A stretch of 64,000 nt of DNA from Pseudomonas sp. RIT-PI-S (GCF_025642975.1 NZ_JANZKJ010000009.1:158090-222089), one strand, 5' to 3'. Positions 8,791-18,170 are shown, numbered from the stretch's first letter. Program-made: numbers and translations. Notes: a model not told the origin generated them from the sequence alone.

Positions 8791-9810
8791 CTAACCTTCG
8801 ATTATGGGCGTGGATCCGCGAATCACCAGCCTCGCTGGTAGATCGATCTGCCGGCTGGGGCTGGGGTCGCCGCGCAGCCGCTGCAGCAGGCAGTCGAACG
8901 CAGTGCGGCCGATGGCGTCGGTCGGCTGCGCCAGGGCGGTGATGCCAGCCCCTACCAGCGGATACCACTCCAGGTCATCGAGGGCGATCAAGGCCACGTC
9001 CTCGAACAGCCGGCAGCCGGCCTCGCGCAGCGCCAGGGTCGCGGCCAGCGCCGCTACACCATTGGCGCAGAACACTGCCTTGGGACCGTGGCCGCTGTCC
9101 GCCATGAACGCCGCCAAGCCCGCCTGCAAGGTATCTCCGGTGCTCAGCACCTGGCCCCGCAGCCGAGGCTCAGCCGCCACCCGAGCCTCGAATGCAGCCC
9201 GGCGCTCGCTGCGGGAGCTGGTGCCTTCGGTGGGTTCGGTAACCAAAGCCAGGTCGCGGTAGCCGCGCGCCAGCAGGTGGTCCAGGGCAAGGCCTACCGC
9301 GGCGGGGTTGTCCAGGCCCACCAGGTCGGTGCCCAGTGCTTCGAGCTTGCGGTCGACCAGCACGATCGGCATATCGCCTTGCAGCTCGCGCAACTGTTCA
9401 GGGTGGCGGCCCAGGGTGTTCACGATCAGCCCTTCGATGTTGTAAGCGTGCAGCGCTTCGAGCTGGCGGCCTTCCTGCTCGGGATCGCGGTCGGTGTTGC
9501 ACACCACCAGGCTGTAGCCGTGCTGGCGGCAGGCGGTTTCCACGCCGTGCATGACCGCGATGGAGTAGGGGTTGCGGATGTCTGCCATGAGCATGCCGAT
9601 CAGCCGGGTACGCCCGCGCTTGAGGCCGCGGGCCATCTGGTTGGGGCGATAGCCCAATGTGGCGATGGCGTCCTCGATGCGGCGGGCGATGCTTTCGGAC
9701 AACAAGCCGCGGTCATCGCCGATGAACCGCGACACGCTGGCCTTGGACACGCCAGCGTGGCGGGCAACGTCGTGCATGGTGGCGCGGCGGGCCAGGGGAG
9801 GGCTGCTCAT
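8791..9810 (-). CDS. ptxS: LacI-family repressor PtxS
   Basis: Transcriptional repressor of 339 residues with an N-terminal LacI helix-turn-helix (TMHDVARHAGVSKASVSRFI, then LGYRPNQMARGLKRGRT hinge) and a periplasmic-binding-protein-like effector domain. PtxS represses kgu genes and its own gene and is released by 2-ketogluconate (established in P. aeruginosa and P. putida). Here ptxS lies just upstream of kguE on the same strand, 91 bases away. A perfect PtxS palindrome lies 38 bases upstream of its start, consistent with autoregulation. Gene order and operators together make the name secure. Confidence 0.92.
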   Translation of the reverse strand: MSSPPLARRATMHDVARHAGVSKASVSRFIGDDRGLLSESIARRIEDAIATLGYRPNQMARGLKRGRTRLIGMLMADIRNPYSIAVMHGVETACRQHGYSLVVCNTDRDPEQEGRQLEALHAYNIEGLIVNTLGRHPEQLRELQGDMPIVLVDRKLEALGTDLVGLDNPAAVGLALDHLLARGYRDLALVTEPTEGTSSRSERRAAFEARVAAEPRLRGQVLSTGDTLQAGLAAFMADSGHGPKAVFCANGVAALAATLALREAGCRLFEDVALIALDDLEWYPLVGAGITALAQPTDAIGRTAFDCLLQRLRGDPSPSRQIDLPARLVIRGSTPIIEG

Positions 9811-9848
9811 GGCCTGTCATCCTCTTGGTAGTGTTGTTAAGGACAGGT

Positions 9849-9862
9849 TGAAACCGGTTTCA
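9849..9862. promoter_or_regulatory. Perfect PtxS operator in the ptxS / GH5 divergent region
   Basis: TGAAACCGGTTTCA is a perfect 14-bp palindrome identical to the described PtxS site. It lies between ptxS (start 9810, minus strand) and the GH5 gene (start 10031, plus strand), so it should serve ptxS autorepression and could also affect transcription of the GH5 gene. Confidence 0.88.
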
Positions 9863-10030
9863 GGAAACCTCATGCGCGATCCGTCGTCAAGTCGCCGCTG
9901 GTCGGGGCAAGGTTTGCTGCGGCGCTTTCCACCTTTCCTACGGCAACTTCAGAGGCGTCCTGCATCCGCGTTGCCTGCAGGAACGGTAAGGTCCGCGGTC
10001 GTTATTCAAGCACCGAACAGGAGACCTACT

Positions 10031-11224
10031 GTGTGGAGAGCATTGCTGTTGGCCTTGGCGCTGACGTGGCCCCTGGGCCCCGGCCCGATGGCCGCCGACC
10101 TGATGAGCTTCTGGGACACGCCGCAGCGGGGGGCCAACAGTTTCAACCGGTTGCCGCCCACTCAGGCCTATTTCGATGCCCTGGCCGCCACCGGCGCTAC
10201 CTGGGTACGCCTGGCCTATGACAAATGGCCCACCGATGAGCGGGATTTTCTCGTGGGCGATTCCGACGGCTACGATGGCCTGATCGCCGAAGACCTCGAC
10301 ATCCTGGTGGCGACCCTCGACCGCGCGCATAACGCAGGCCTCAAGGTGGTGATCGTGCCGCTTTCGCTGCCGTTGATGCGCTGGTCCCAGAACAACCACG
10401 GGCAATTCGACGACCGCCTCTGGGAAGACCACCGCAACTGGCGTGAAGCCGCCGGCTTCTGGCGAGACCTCGCCCAGGCATTGCGCGATCACCCGGCGGT
10501 GGCCGCCTATAACCTGGTCAACGAGCCCGCTCCCGAACGCGAAGGTGGGTTGCCCGAGCACGCGCCCGCCGCCCAGGCCAGCGCCTGGTACGCCGGCGAA
10601 CGCGGGCGTGGCCGGGACCTGCCGGCGTTCTATGACAAGCTGGTGCGCGCCGTGCGCGAAGTGGACCCGCACACGCCGGTGATGCTCGACGCCGGCTGGT
10701 ATGCCGCTGCCGATGGCTTTGGCTACTGGCCTGGCGCCAATCGAGACGCCCGCACCCTGTACAGCGTGCACATGTACGAGCCCTACCAAGCCACCAGCGA
10801 TCCCGGCATGTTCAAGCGCGAGCTCGTTCCCTACCCTGGCCTGGCGCCCTTCGCCGACGGCCAGCAACAGTGGGACGCGCAACGGGTTAGCGGCTACCTG
10901 CAAGGCTTCACCCAATGGGCCGCGGGCGTAGGTGTGTCGCCACGGCGCCTGGTGCTGGGGGAATTCGGTTGCCTGCGGCGCTGGCCGGGTTGCCCACGCT
11001 ATCTGGAAGATGTGCTCGCGACGGCGGAGCAGGCAGGCTTGCACTGGGCTTTCTATGCCTTCCGCGAGGACGCCTGGGATGGCATGGACTACGAGCTGGG
11101 CACCCAGCCGGTGCCCTGGGCGTACTGGAAGGCAGCAGAGGCGGGTGACCCGGACCCGATCACCCGCCAAGGCAGCCCGCTGTTCGAGATCATCCAGCGG
11201 CGCCTGCGCGCGGCGAGCCCGTAG
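10031..11224 (+). CDS. Secreted glycoside hydrolase family 5 (cellulase-like) protein
   Basis: Protein of 397 residues with a signal peptide (MWRALLLALALTWPLG...MAADL) and a GH5-type TIM barrel. The acid/base glutamate is in YNLVNEPAPE and the nucleophile glutamate in LVLGEFGCLR, the usual spacing for clan A glycosidases. Substrate specificity (beta-glucan, mannan or other) cannot be read from the sequence. The GTG at 10031 is chosen because AGGAGA precedes it by about 8 bases and it gives a clean signal peptide; the frame extends far upstream into ptxS without support. It is divergent from ptxS, with a PtxS operator between them. Confidence 0.83.
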   Translation: MWRALLLALALTWPLGPGPMAADLMSFWDTPQRGANSFNRLPPTQAYFDALAATGATWVRLAYDKWPTDERDFLVGDSDGYDGLIAEDLDILVATLDRAHNAGLKVVIVPLSLPLMRWSQNNHGQFDDRLWEDHRNWREAAGFWRDLAQALRDHPAVAAYNLVNEPAPEREGGLPEHAPAAQASAWYAGERGRGRDLPAFYDKLVRAVREVDPHTPVMLDAGWYAAADGFGYWPGANRDARTLYSVHMYEPYQATSDPGMFKRELVPYPGLAPFADGQQQWDAQRVSGYLQGFTQWAAGVGVSPRRLVLGEFGCLRRWPGCPRYLEDVLATAEQAGLHWAFYAFREDAWDGMDYELGTQPVPWAYWKAAEAGDPDPITRQGSPLFEIIQRRLRAASP

Positions 11225-11243
11225 GCGAGGGTAAACCGGTGAA

Positions 11244-11271
11244 CCTGCGAACCGGGGTTCTGTTTCGCAGG
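11244..11271 (+). terminator. Hairpin after the GH5 gene
   Basis: CCTGCGAA and TTCGCAGG form a perfect 8-bp stem with a 12-base loop, 20 bases past the GH5 stop. No T-run follows, so it is only a candidate terminator or mRNA-stabilising stem. Confidence 0.45.
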
Positions 11272-11412
11272 CTGCCCCGCTTCTCCTGGCCCCACGTGCC
11301 TGCGTGAAACAGCGCTTGAGCTCCGCTCGGCGAACGCATAACGTCTTGCTCCGTACGGATGGCAGGCGCAGCGCCTCGCCTCCTTTTTCAGGCGCGTGCC
11401 AACGAGCTATCC

Positions 11413-12186
11413 ATGATCGACTTTCACAACGTGACCGCCTTCCAGCAACAGACCCGCGTGCTGGATGGTTTTTCGCTGCACATCGGCGTCGGCGAGAAAG
11501 TGGCCGTCCTCGGCCCCAATGGGGCCGGCAAGAGCACCCTGCTCAAGCTGATCACCCGCGAGCTGTATCCGCTGGACCGCGAAGGCAGCCACCTGAAGCT
11601 GTTTGGTCTCAGCAACGTCAACCTCTGGGACCTGCGCAGCCGCCTGGGCTTCATTTCCCAAGACCTGCAGGACGACTACACGCCCTATACCGAAGCCCTG
11701 GCCGTGGTGGTGTCCGGCTTCTTCGGTGCCATCGGGGCCCACGGCCACCTGCAGCCCACCGAGGAGCAACTGGCCCAGGCCAGGGCGTTGCTGGCCGTGG
11801 TGGAAATGGCAGGGCATGAGCGAACCATGTTCCAGCGCCTTTCCACCGGGCAGAAGCGCCGGCTGTTGCTGGCTCGCGCGCTGGTCCACCAGCCACGGGC
11901 GCTGATTCTCGACGAACCGGCCAATGGCTTGGACATGGGTGCCAGCCTGGGCATGCTCAAGCTGCTGCGGCGCTTCTGCGGCGAGGACCGGGCGATGATC
12001 ATCACCACCCACCATATCGACGAGATCATCCCTGAGATCGACCGCGTGGTGCTGCTCGACCGGGGCCGTATCGTCGCCGATGGCCCCAAGGCCGAGGTGC
12101 TGACCAGCGCCGCGTTGTCCACCCTTTACCAGACCGACCTGCGCATCTCCGAGCAAGATGGCTGGTACCGTTGTTGGCACGCCTGA
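11413..12186 (+). CDS. ABC transporter ATP-binding protein (stand-alone)
   Basis: Single nucleotide-binding domain of 257 residues: Walker A GPNGAGKST, Q-loop FISQDLQDD, signature LSTGQKRRLLLARAL, Walker B ALILDEPANGLD and H-loop ITTHHIDEI. The pattern resembles ModF/YbbA-like or iron-type ATPases, but no permease or binding protein is adjacent, so the cargo is unknown. The ATG at 11413 starts exactly at the conserved MIDFHNVT; an in-frame ATG 18 codons upstream is less likely because it adds a non-conserved tail. The next gene begins 43 bases later on the same strand. Confidence 0.85.
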   Translation: MIDFHNVTAFQQQTRVLDGFSLHIGVGEKVAVLGPNGAGKSTLLKLITRELYPLDREGSHLKLFGLSNVNLWDLRSRLGFISQDLQDDYTPYTEALAVVVSGFFGAIGAHGHLQPTEEQLAQARALLAVVEMAGHERTMFQRLSTGQKRRLLLARALVHQPRALILDEPANGLDMGASLGMLKLLRRFCGEDRAMIITTHHIDEIIPEIDRVVLLDRGRIVADGPKAEVLTSAALSTLYQTDLRISEQDGWYRCWHA

Positions 12187-12229
12187 ACCCGAATCCAAAC
12201 CCAAGCCCAAGCGACTGGAGCCTCCTCTC

Positions 12230-13189
12230 ATGAAAGCCGCGATTGTCCATTCCTTTGACCACCCGCCGCGTTATGGCGACATCGATGCGCCGCAGGCGGC
12301 CGCTGGCGAGGTGCTGGTGCAGGTGCGCGCCGCTGCGCTGAGCCAACTGGTACGCGCCCAGGCCAGCGGCAAGCATTACAGCAGTGGCAAGACGCTGCCG
12401 GTGGTGCCCGGCGCCGACGGGGTGGGGGTGCTCGAAGATGGCACCCGGGTGTATTTCGCGTTTCCGCGGGCACCCATCGGGGCCATGGCCGAGACGGTAG
12501 CGGTACACGCGCGCAACTGCGTGGCGATACCCCAGGGTGTCGACGACATCACCGCCGCGGCCATCGCCAACCCCGGCATGTCGTCCTGGGCGGCCTTGCA
12601 GGAGCGGGCGCGCTTCCAGCCTGGGGAGCGCGTGTTGATCAACGGCGCTGCCGGTACTTCCGGCCGCTTAGCGATCCAGGTCGCCAAGCACCTCGGCGCG
12701 GCGCGGGTAGTCGCCACGGCCCGCAACCCAGCGGTAGAAGCGGAGCTCAAGGCCTTGGGCGCAGATGAGTTCATCTGCCTCGACCAACCGGCCGAGGCAT
12801 TGACCGCTACCTTCCGCGAGCACCTCCTGGGCCAGGGCATCGAGGTTGTGCTCGACTACCTGTGGGGGCCGCCCGCGGCGTGCATCCTTGATGCGCTGGT
12901 CAGCCACGGCAGCAGCGAGGCAGCGCCACGCGTGCGTTTCGTCAATATTGGTTCGCTGGCCGGGGCAAGCCTGCCGTTGACCCCTGGGGCGCTACGCAGC
13001 TCGGGCCTGGAACTGCTCGGCAGCGGCTTGGGCAGCGTTTCCCACGAGGGCTTGGTCAGGGTAGTGGGCCAGCTGCTGAGCGCGATAGGCCCAGCCGGGT
13101 TGAAGGTAGAAGCGCAGGCCGTGCCGCTCAGCGAAGTCGAGACGGCATGGCAGGGGAGCGCGGCGGAGCGCATTGTGTTCACGCTATGA
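12230..13189 (+). CDS. Zinc-independent quinone oxidoreductase-like MDR dehydrogenase
   Basis: Medium-chain dehydrogenase/reductase of 319 residues. It has the GroES-like N-terminal fold (GEVLVQVRAAALSQLVRAQASG) and the NAD(P)H-binding Rossmann motif INGAAGTSGRLAIQVAKHLGA. The catalytic and structural zinc cysteines of alcohol dehydrogenases are absent, which places it with quinone oxidoreductase/crotonyl-CoA reductase-like members. The electron acceptor is unknown. ATG 12230 follows CTGGAG. Its stop overlaps the start of the next gene in an ATGA arrangement. Confidence 0.83.
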   Translation: MKAAIVHSFDHPPRYGDIDAPQAAAGEVLVQVRAAALSQLVRAQASGKHYSSGKTLPVVPGADGVGVLEDGTRVYFAFPRAPIGAMAETVAVHARNCVAIPQGVDDITAAAIANPGMSSWAALQERARFQPGERVLINGAAGTSGRLAIQVAKHLGAARVVATARNPAVEAELKALGADEFICLDQPAEALTATFREHLLGQGIEVVLDYLWGPPAACILDALVSHGSSEAAPRVRFVNIGSLAGASLPLTPGALRSSGLELLGSGLGSVSHEGLVRVVGQLLSAIGPAGLKVEAQAVPLSEVETAWQGSAAERIVFTL

Positions 13190-13725
13190 CGGCGCACCAG
13201 GGCTCCACCGAAGCACGGCCTCTGTTGATGGTCTTCAGCGGCCTGCCCGGCACCGGCAAAACCACGCTGGCCCGCCAGCTCGCGCTCGACCTCGGCGCGC
13301 TGTACCTGCGCATCGATACCATCGAGCAGGCGATCCGGAATTCGGGAGCGCTGGCTGGGGACGTTGGGCGCAGCGGTTACTTCGTCGCCAATGAGCTGGC
13401 GTCGAACAATCTTCGGCTTGGCAACACGGTTGTAGTGGACGGTGTAAACCCCGTAACGGCGAGCCGCCAGGCCTGGTGCGACGTCGCCGAGCGTTCTGGC
13501 GCCTCGCTGATGAATGTCCAGGTGGTGTGCTCGGATGCACGCGAACATCAGCGCCGGGTCGAGGCCCGGGCGGGGGATATCGCCGGGTTGGTGCCTCCGG
13601 ATTGGGGGTCTGTGCTCAACCACGAATACGAACCCTGGAGTACGCCTCCCTTCACGGTCGATACCGCGTCAGCTTCGGCGCAAGAGGCCGTCGCAATGAT
13701 CTTGCGGAAAGTAAAAACGTTCTAA
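13186..13725 (+). CDS. P-loop small-molecule kinase-like ATPase
   Basis: Protein of 179 residues with the Walker A motif GLPGTGKTT near residue 20 and a kinase-like layout (LRIDTIEQAIRNSG, then VVVDGVNPV as the second acidic strand, then an RR-containing lid). This resembles AAA_33-type kinases such as gluconate or chloramphenicol phosphotransferase relatives; no substrate can be named. It starts within the stop of the upstream oxidoreductase gene (ATGA overlap), so the two are translationally coupled. Confidence 0.75.
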   Translation: MTAHQGSTEARPLLMVFSGLPGTGKTTLARQLALDLGALYLRIDTIEQAIRNSGALAGDVGRSGYFVANELASNNLRLGNTVVVDGVNPVTASRQAWCDVAERSGASLMNVQVVCSDAREHQRRVEARAGDIAGLVPPDWGSVLNHEYEPWSTPPFTVDTASASAQEAVAMILRKVKTF

Positions 13726-13921
13726 GCAAGTCACTAAAAGTTCAAGAGGTTGATATCGAAAAGCCTTCACTGAACTGTCGTTTCTGCGTCGCTTTTGCAC
13801 TAAGGTGCGACACTTTTCCCTTACGGGCTCCCGCATCTTGGGCGTGGGGTGTTAGGTTCGAATGTTCTGATTAAGCAATCAGATATTTCTTACAACTGCC
13901 TACAAAGGAATGCCCTTAGCA

Positions 13922-15661
13922 ATGGATTTTTCTCTTAAGCACCTGGCCGCGGCTACCCTGATGTTCGCCAGCCTTGCATCGTTCACCAGCGCGGCACAGG
14001 CCAATATCACCCCGCAACAAAGCGCGATCATTCTCAAAGCCTTCAATGACGCGTCGGTCACGGATTTCAGGCAGTTTCTCGGCCGCCTGGCCCAGAACGA
14101 CATCGCCAAGGCCGACGACCTGGGCCCGGCAATCAGCACGTTCCTGGACAACAAGCCGCTGTCCGCCGAGCAGCAGAACGAAATCTATCGGCTGTTGGGC
14201 CTTTATGCACGAGTGAAATACGGCAGCGCGGCCACCGAAACCTTGCGTGAGCTGGTGGCGATCCCGACGTTCCAGAAACCGGGCGTGCCTCAATATGAAA
14301 ACCCGGAATTCCTCAAGATCGCCGAAAAAATCAAACAGCTCGCCGAAAGCTTCAACTTGAACTTCCGCAACATCGACAACCGCGTATTCGAAATCTCGCT
14401 CGACGGCACTGGCAAAGAACTCGTGGGCATTCATGCACATGCTGACGTGGTGCCAGTGACGCCGGAGAACTGGGTGCTCAAGGACGGCACCAAGCTGGAC
14501 CCGTTCAAGGTCACCCTGATCGGCGACCGTATGTATGGGCGCGGCACCGAAGACGACAAGAACGGCATCGTGGTCGCGCTGTATGCCATGAAGGTCATTA
14601 AAGAAGAGAAACTGCCGCTGGCGCGCAACTTCAAGTTGCTGGTGGATACCACCGAAGAAACCTCTGGCGATGCCATCCCGTATTACTTCGAGCACAACCC
14701 TACGCCGGACTACAACCTGGCGCTGGATGGCGGTTATCCGGTAGTGATTGCTGAAAAAGGCTATGGCACCGTCATGGCCAGTTTCGCTCGCGCTAAAGCC
14801 CAAGGGCAGGGCGCGGAGATCACGTCGATGACCGGTGGCATGGCTACCAATCAGATTCCTTCGGCCTCGGTCGCTACCTTCGTCACCGACAAGCCCGCGG
14901 AGCTTGCCGCCAGCCTGCAAAAGGCCGGTGCCGACTATGCCAAGGCCAATGGTGGCAACTTCGAGGTCGCCGCGAAGGTGGATGGCAAAGATGTGAAGCT
15001 CACGGTTACCGGGGTGTCCGCCCACTCGTCCGAACCTGAAACGGGCGTTAACCCCGTGGCCCGGATGCTGGGCTTGATCGCCAGCCTCGATGGCAAGGTC
15101 GCGCTCAAGCACAACTACATCACCGAAGCCGCCCGCTACGCCGATGACAACTGGAGCCTGGATTATCTGGGTAACAAGTTGGGCGTCGGTTTCGCCGATG
15201 ACTTCATGGGCCCGCTGACGGCTTCCCCCACCTTCGTTGGCATGGACGACAAAGCGTTCAAGCTGGCGGTCAACTTGCGTGTGCCGAAGGGCAAGTCTCC
15301 GCAAGCGCTAAAGGCAGAAATCGCTGGCAAGCTGGAGGCCTGGAGCAAGAAGACGCATATCGCGCCAGCCCTGGACTACTCGATCGCCGAACCGATGTAC
15401 CGCAACCCCGAGGGTGAGTGGGTCAAGGCGCTGCTTGACGTCGCCACCGAAAACCTCGGCATGGAGCACAAGTTCGGCACCTCGGCGGGCGCCACGTCGG
15501 TCCACGAACTGCCCAATGGCGTACAGTTCGGCCTAGCCAAACCCGATGTGAAATACACCGGCCACACCGACAACGAGTTCAAGACCACCGAGCAGTTCTT
15601 GCTGGACCTGCAGATCGTTACCGAAATGATGGTGCGTGTGGGGCAGTTGCCGAAGCTCTGA
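13922..15661 (+). CDS. Secreted M20-family metallopeptidase (PepV-like dipeptidase)
   Basis: Exported di-zinc peptidase of about 579 residues. After a signal peptide (KHLAAATLMFASLASFTSAAQA) comes a helical N-terminal extension, then the M20 catalytic core: HAHADVVPV with the first metal His and catalytic Asp, GRGTEDDKNG with the bridging Asp, DTTEETSGD with the catalytic Glu pair, and a late metal-binding stretch GHTDNEF. The lid insertion follows PepV-like dipeptidases. It probably degrades small peptides in the periplasm. Two ATGs are possible: 13910 lies directly against AAAGGA, which is too close, so 13922, 12 bases downstream of it, is preferred. Confidence 0.87.
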   Translation: MDFSLKHLAAATLMFASLASFTSAAQANITPQQSAIILKAFNDASVTDFRQFLGRLAQNDIAKADDLGPAISTFLDNKPLSAEQQNEIYRLLGLYARVKYGSAATETLRELVAIPTFQKPGVPQYENPEFLKIAEKIKQLAESFNLNFRNIDNRVFEISLDGTGKELVGIHAHADVVPVTPENWVLKDGTKLDPFKVTLIGDRMYGRGTEDDKNGIVVALYAMKVIKEEKLPLARNFKLLVDTTEETSGDAIPYYFEHNPTPDYNLALDGGYPVVIAEKGYGTVMASFARAKAQGQGAEITSMTGGMATNQIPSASVATFVTDKPAELAASLQKAGADYAKANGGNFEVAAKVDGKDVKLTVTGVSAHSSEPETGVNPVARMLGLIASLDGKVALKHNYITEAARYADDNWSLDYLGNKLGVGFADDFMGPLTASPTFVGMDDKAFKLAVNLRVPKGKSPQALKAEIAGKLEAWSKKTHIAPALDYSIAEPMYRNPEGEWVKALLDVATENLGMEHKFGTSAGATSVHELPNGVQFGLAKPDVKYTGHTDNEFKTTEQFLLDLQIVTEMMVRVGQLPKL

Positions 15662-15669
15662 TCCACCGT

Positions 15670-15696
15670 CCTGGCCCGCTGCACCAGCGGGCCAGG
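15670..15696 (+). terminator. Strong hairpin after the M20 peptidase gene
   Basis: CCTGGCCCGCTG, a CAC loop, and CAGCGGGCCAGG form a perfect 12-bp stem starting 9 bases after the stop codon. No T-run follows (CTCTGT), so termination strength is uncertain. Confidence 0.65.
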
Positions 15697-15742
15697 CTCT
15701 GTAGCATCGGGCGGCGGGCTCGCTCCCGAGTGGAGGGCAACC

Positions 15743-16606
15743 ATGTTCGAGCACTTCAAGCTGGAGAGGGTCGAGTTACCCGAAGCGACCCTGCGGGTTC
15801 GTCATGGCGGTTCGGGCCCGCCGTTGCTGCTGTTGCACGGGCACCCTCGAACCCATACCACCTGGCACAGGGTGGCGCCGATACTCGCTGAGCGCTTCAC
15901 CGTGGTGTGCCCCGATCTCAGAGGCTTTGGCCAGTCCAGCAAACCAGCGGACCCCCACGACCACGAAGCCTCTTCTAAGCGTGCCAAGGCACGCGACTGC
16001 ATCGCTCTGATGGAACATTTCGGGTTCGATCGATTCTCTCTGGCAGGCCATGACCGCGGCAGCTACACCGCCTTTCGTACGGCCATGGACTATCCCTCAC
16101 GGGTAATCAAGCTGGCGTTGCTGGATGCCGTGCCCATACTCGAAGCGCTGGAGCGGTGTGACGCGCAGTTTGCCGCACGCTGGTGGCACTGGTTCTTCTT
16201 CGCACAACCCGACAAGCCGGAGCGCGCGATACTGGCAGATCCCACGGCGTGGTATGGCGGGTCGAGACAAACCATGGGCGAAGAAAACTACGCCGATTTT
16301 CAAACGGCGATCCATGATCCGGACACCGTCAAGGGCATGCTCGGTGATTACCGCGCCGGCATCGCCGTGGACCCCTCGCACGATCGAGCTGATCGGAGCG
16401 CTGGGCGTAAACTCCAGTGCCCGGTGCACATTGCCTGGTCCCTCAGAGATGACCTGCAAAGCTTGTATGGCGACGTGCTAGCGGTGTGGCAACCCTGGGC
16501 GGAGCAAGTGGTAACGGGCATGGGGATCGATAGCGGGCACCATATGGCTGAAGAGGCTCCGGTGGAGTTGGCGAGAATGTTGCGGGAATTCTTTTTGAGA
16601 GATTAA
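15743..16606 (+). CDS. Alpha/beta hydrolase, haloacetate dehalogenase / epoxide hydrolase type
   Basis: Cytosolic hydrolase of 287 residues. The oxyanion motif is HGHPRTHTTWH, the nucleophile elbow is AGHDRGSYTA with Asp rather than Ser as nucleophile, and the catalytic His is in DSGHHMAEE. Asp in a GHDRG elbow is typical of fluoroacetate dehalogenases and soluble epoxide hydrolases, so an ester intermediate on Asp is expected. The substrate is unknown. A second family member sits at 34958-35851. The gene is convergent with the NmrA-like reductase gene. Confidence 0.82.
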   Translation: MFEHFKLERVELPEATLRVRHGGSGPPLLLLHGHPRTHTTWHRVAPILAERFTVVCPDLRGFGQSSKPADPHDHEASSKRAKARDCIALMEHFGFDRFSLAGHDRGSYTAFRTAMDYPSRVIKLALLDAVPILEALERCDAQFAARWWHWFFFAQPDKPERAILADPTAWYGGSRQTMGEENYADFQTAIHDPDTVKGMLGDYRAGIAVDPSHDRADRSAGRKLQCPVHIAWSLRDDLQSLYGDVLAVWQPWAEQVVTGMGIDSGHHMAEEAPVELARMLREFFLRD

Positions 16607-16701
16607 AACCAGTTCCGGCGCCTGCGACGCTTCGGCCTTATCACTGGCTGGTTCACATGGCTGCGCAAAACCACCCACTCGGCATCAGGCGTTCGATGTT
16701 T

Positions 16702-17667
16702 TCAATGTGGCTGTGGCGTTGTTTCCCGGCCCTGGCCCTGCCGCAAGTTGGATTGCGCCCATTGTTCTGTGTTGGTCACGGGTAATCCATGGACAGCGTT
16801 GAATGTGTTGGCCACATCCCACGCCACACCCCGGCCCATAGCGAACACTGCCCGGTATTTGCACAGATTGTCCTCAGGCATCTGCTCTAGGTCTGCCAGC
16901 AACTGCTGCACGCTAAGCTCTCGGCGCTCGATGTTCCGCCCGATCACTCGTTCGACCAGGTCAGCCAGCGCGCCGTAGGTGAGGGTGTCACCCGCCGTGT
17001 ATACGACCTGATCGATCAGGCGCGGGCTGTGCAGCACGATGGCGGCGGTGAGCGTGCCAATGTCTTGCGCTGTTGTCACGGTAACCCTGGTTTCAAAGCT
17101 GCCCAGCGCATTGACCTGGCCGGCGTTTAGGTCAACGACTCCGAACGCTGGATCGAACAGGAAGCTGGTGAACATACCGGTGGAGATAATTACCCATTCG
17201 GTTCGGGATTGAGCACGCAACAAGTCGCGAACATCCAGCTGCTCGTCAAACAGGTCTTGAGGGCTACCACGGCCAATCAGGTCGTAGTCAACGCCGAACT
17301 GCCATGGAATGTAGCGGTTGACACCCGCCGTTAGCGCAGCCTCAGCCAACTTACGCTGAGTGCCGCGGCCTGCCGCAAACCCAACGCAGCTGATCACCGT
17401 GTCGAAGCGTCCCAGCACCGCAGCGAGCTCTTCCACGGAGGCTTCGGTAATGTCGGCTGTTTCAATAGCGATGCCTAGCCTGCTGATAGAGTGGATTTCT
17501 TGTTGTTTTTCCATGGACGAACTTTGCACAGTGGCTTGGCGCAGAAGTACGGTAATGCTCGCCGATTCAGTTGATAGGGCGGCCAGCCCTTGCAGCACGG
17601 CAAGCCCCAGTTCGCCGGCCCCCAATACCAGAATGCGTTGTTTGACGTTTGAAATAGCAGCTTGCAT
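16702..17667 (-). CDS. NmrA-like / isoflavone reductase-like NAD(P)-binding protein
   Basis: Protein of 321 residues with an N-terminal Rossmann motif ILVLGAGELGLAVLQGL, followed by SCVGFAAGRGTQRKLAEAA and VNRYIPWQFGVDYD, characteristic of the NmrA/isoflavone reductase/phenylcoumaran benzylic ether reductase group. It lies divergent from a HxlR-type regulator, 47 bases away, a common arrangement in which the regulator controls the reductase. Some members are NADPH-dependent reductases of aromatic alcohols; others only sense the redox state. The reaction cannot be assigned. Confidence 0.78.
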   Translation of the reverse strand: MQAAISNVKQRILVLGAGELGLAVLQGLAALSTESASITVLLRQATVQSSSMEKQQEIHSISRLGIAIETADITEASVEELAAVLGRFDTVISCVGFAAGRGTQRKLAEAALTAGVNRYIPWQFGVDYDLIGRGSPQDLFDEQLDVRDLLRAQSRTEWVIISTGMFTSFLFDPAFGVVDLNAGQVNALGSFETRVTVTTAQDIGTLTAAIVLHSPRLIDQVVYTAGDTLTYGALADLVERVIGRNIERRELSVQQLLADLEQMPEDNLCKYRAVFAMGRGVAWDVANTFNAVHGLPVTNTEQWAQSNLRQGQGRETTPQPH

Positions 17668-17714
17668 GGTAAGCCTCTGTTTGACGTACTCAACTTGAAG
17701 CTAGGGATCTTGTC

Positions 17715-18170
17715 ATGGGCATCGATGCGCAAAAAGTAGGTACATCGGTGATACCGAGTGGTCTGGATGTTCAGGAAATCATTCGGCTTTCGCAGAATGC
17801 CTGTCGCGCGCTTAGCGAGGACGAGGATGGTCTCAAGCGCGATATCCTCGGGCATTCCGGTAATCGATGGTCACTGGGCGTGGTGCATGCGCTGGGCGTG
17901 AGCAGCCCCTTGCGCCACGCGGAGTTACGCCGCCGATTGCACGGTGTCACGCAACGCATGCTCACTCACACGCTGCGTCAGTTGGAGCGCGACGGGCTGA
18001 TCTCTCGTCACGATTTTGGCGAGAAGCCCTTGCGGGTGGAGTACGCGCTGACCGAACTTGGAATGGGATTATTAGTGCAGATGATTCCACTATGGACATG
18101 GGTGATCGAACAGGCCGAGGGTTTCACGGAGGCGCGCAAACGGTATGACCAACAGTTAAAGGCCGGATAA
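17715..18170 (+). CDS. HxlR-family transcriptional regulator
   Basis: Winged-helix regulator of 151 residues: NRWSLGVVHALG, then RRRLHGVTQRMLTHTLRQLERDGLISR, then VEYALTELG in the wing, followed by a dimerising helix. Most HxlR proteins carry a redox-active Cys near the start of the domain; here the only cysteine is in NACRALSEDE, ahead of the usual site. Divergent from the NmrA-like reductase gene, its likely target. Confidence 0.85.
   Translation: MGIDAQKVGTSVIPSGLDVQEIIRLSQNACRALSEDEDGLKRDILGHSGNRWSLGVVHALGVSSPLRHAELRRRLHGVTQRMLTHTLRQLERDGLISRHDFGEKPLRVEYALTELGMGLLVQMIPLWTWVIEQAEGFTEARKRYDQQLKAG

Noticed and set aside
9659..10030. Upstream extension of the GH5 reading frame by 124 codons
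   Set aside because: It would overlap the ptxS N-terminus and the PtxS operator and would bury the signal peptide; GTG 10031 has a good ribosome binding site.
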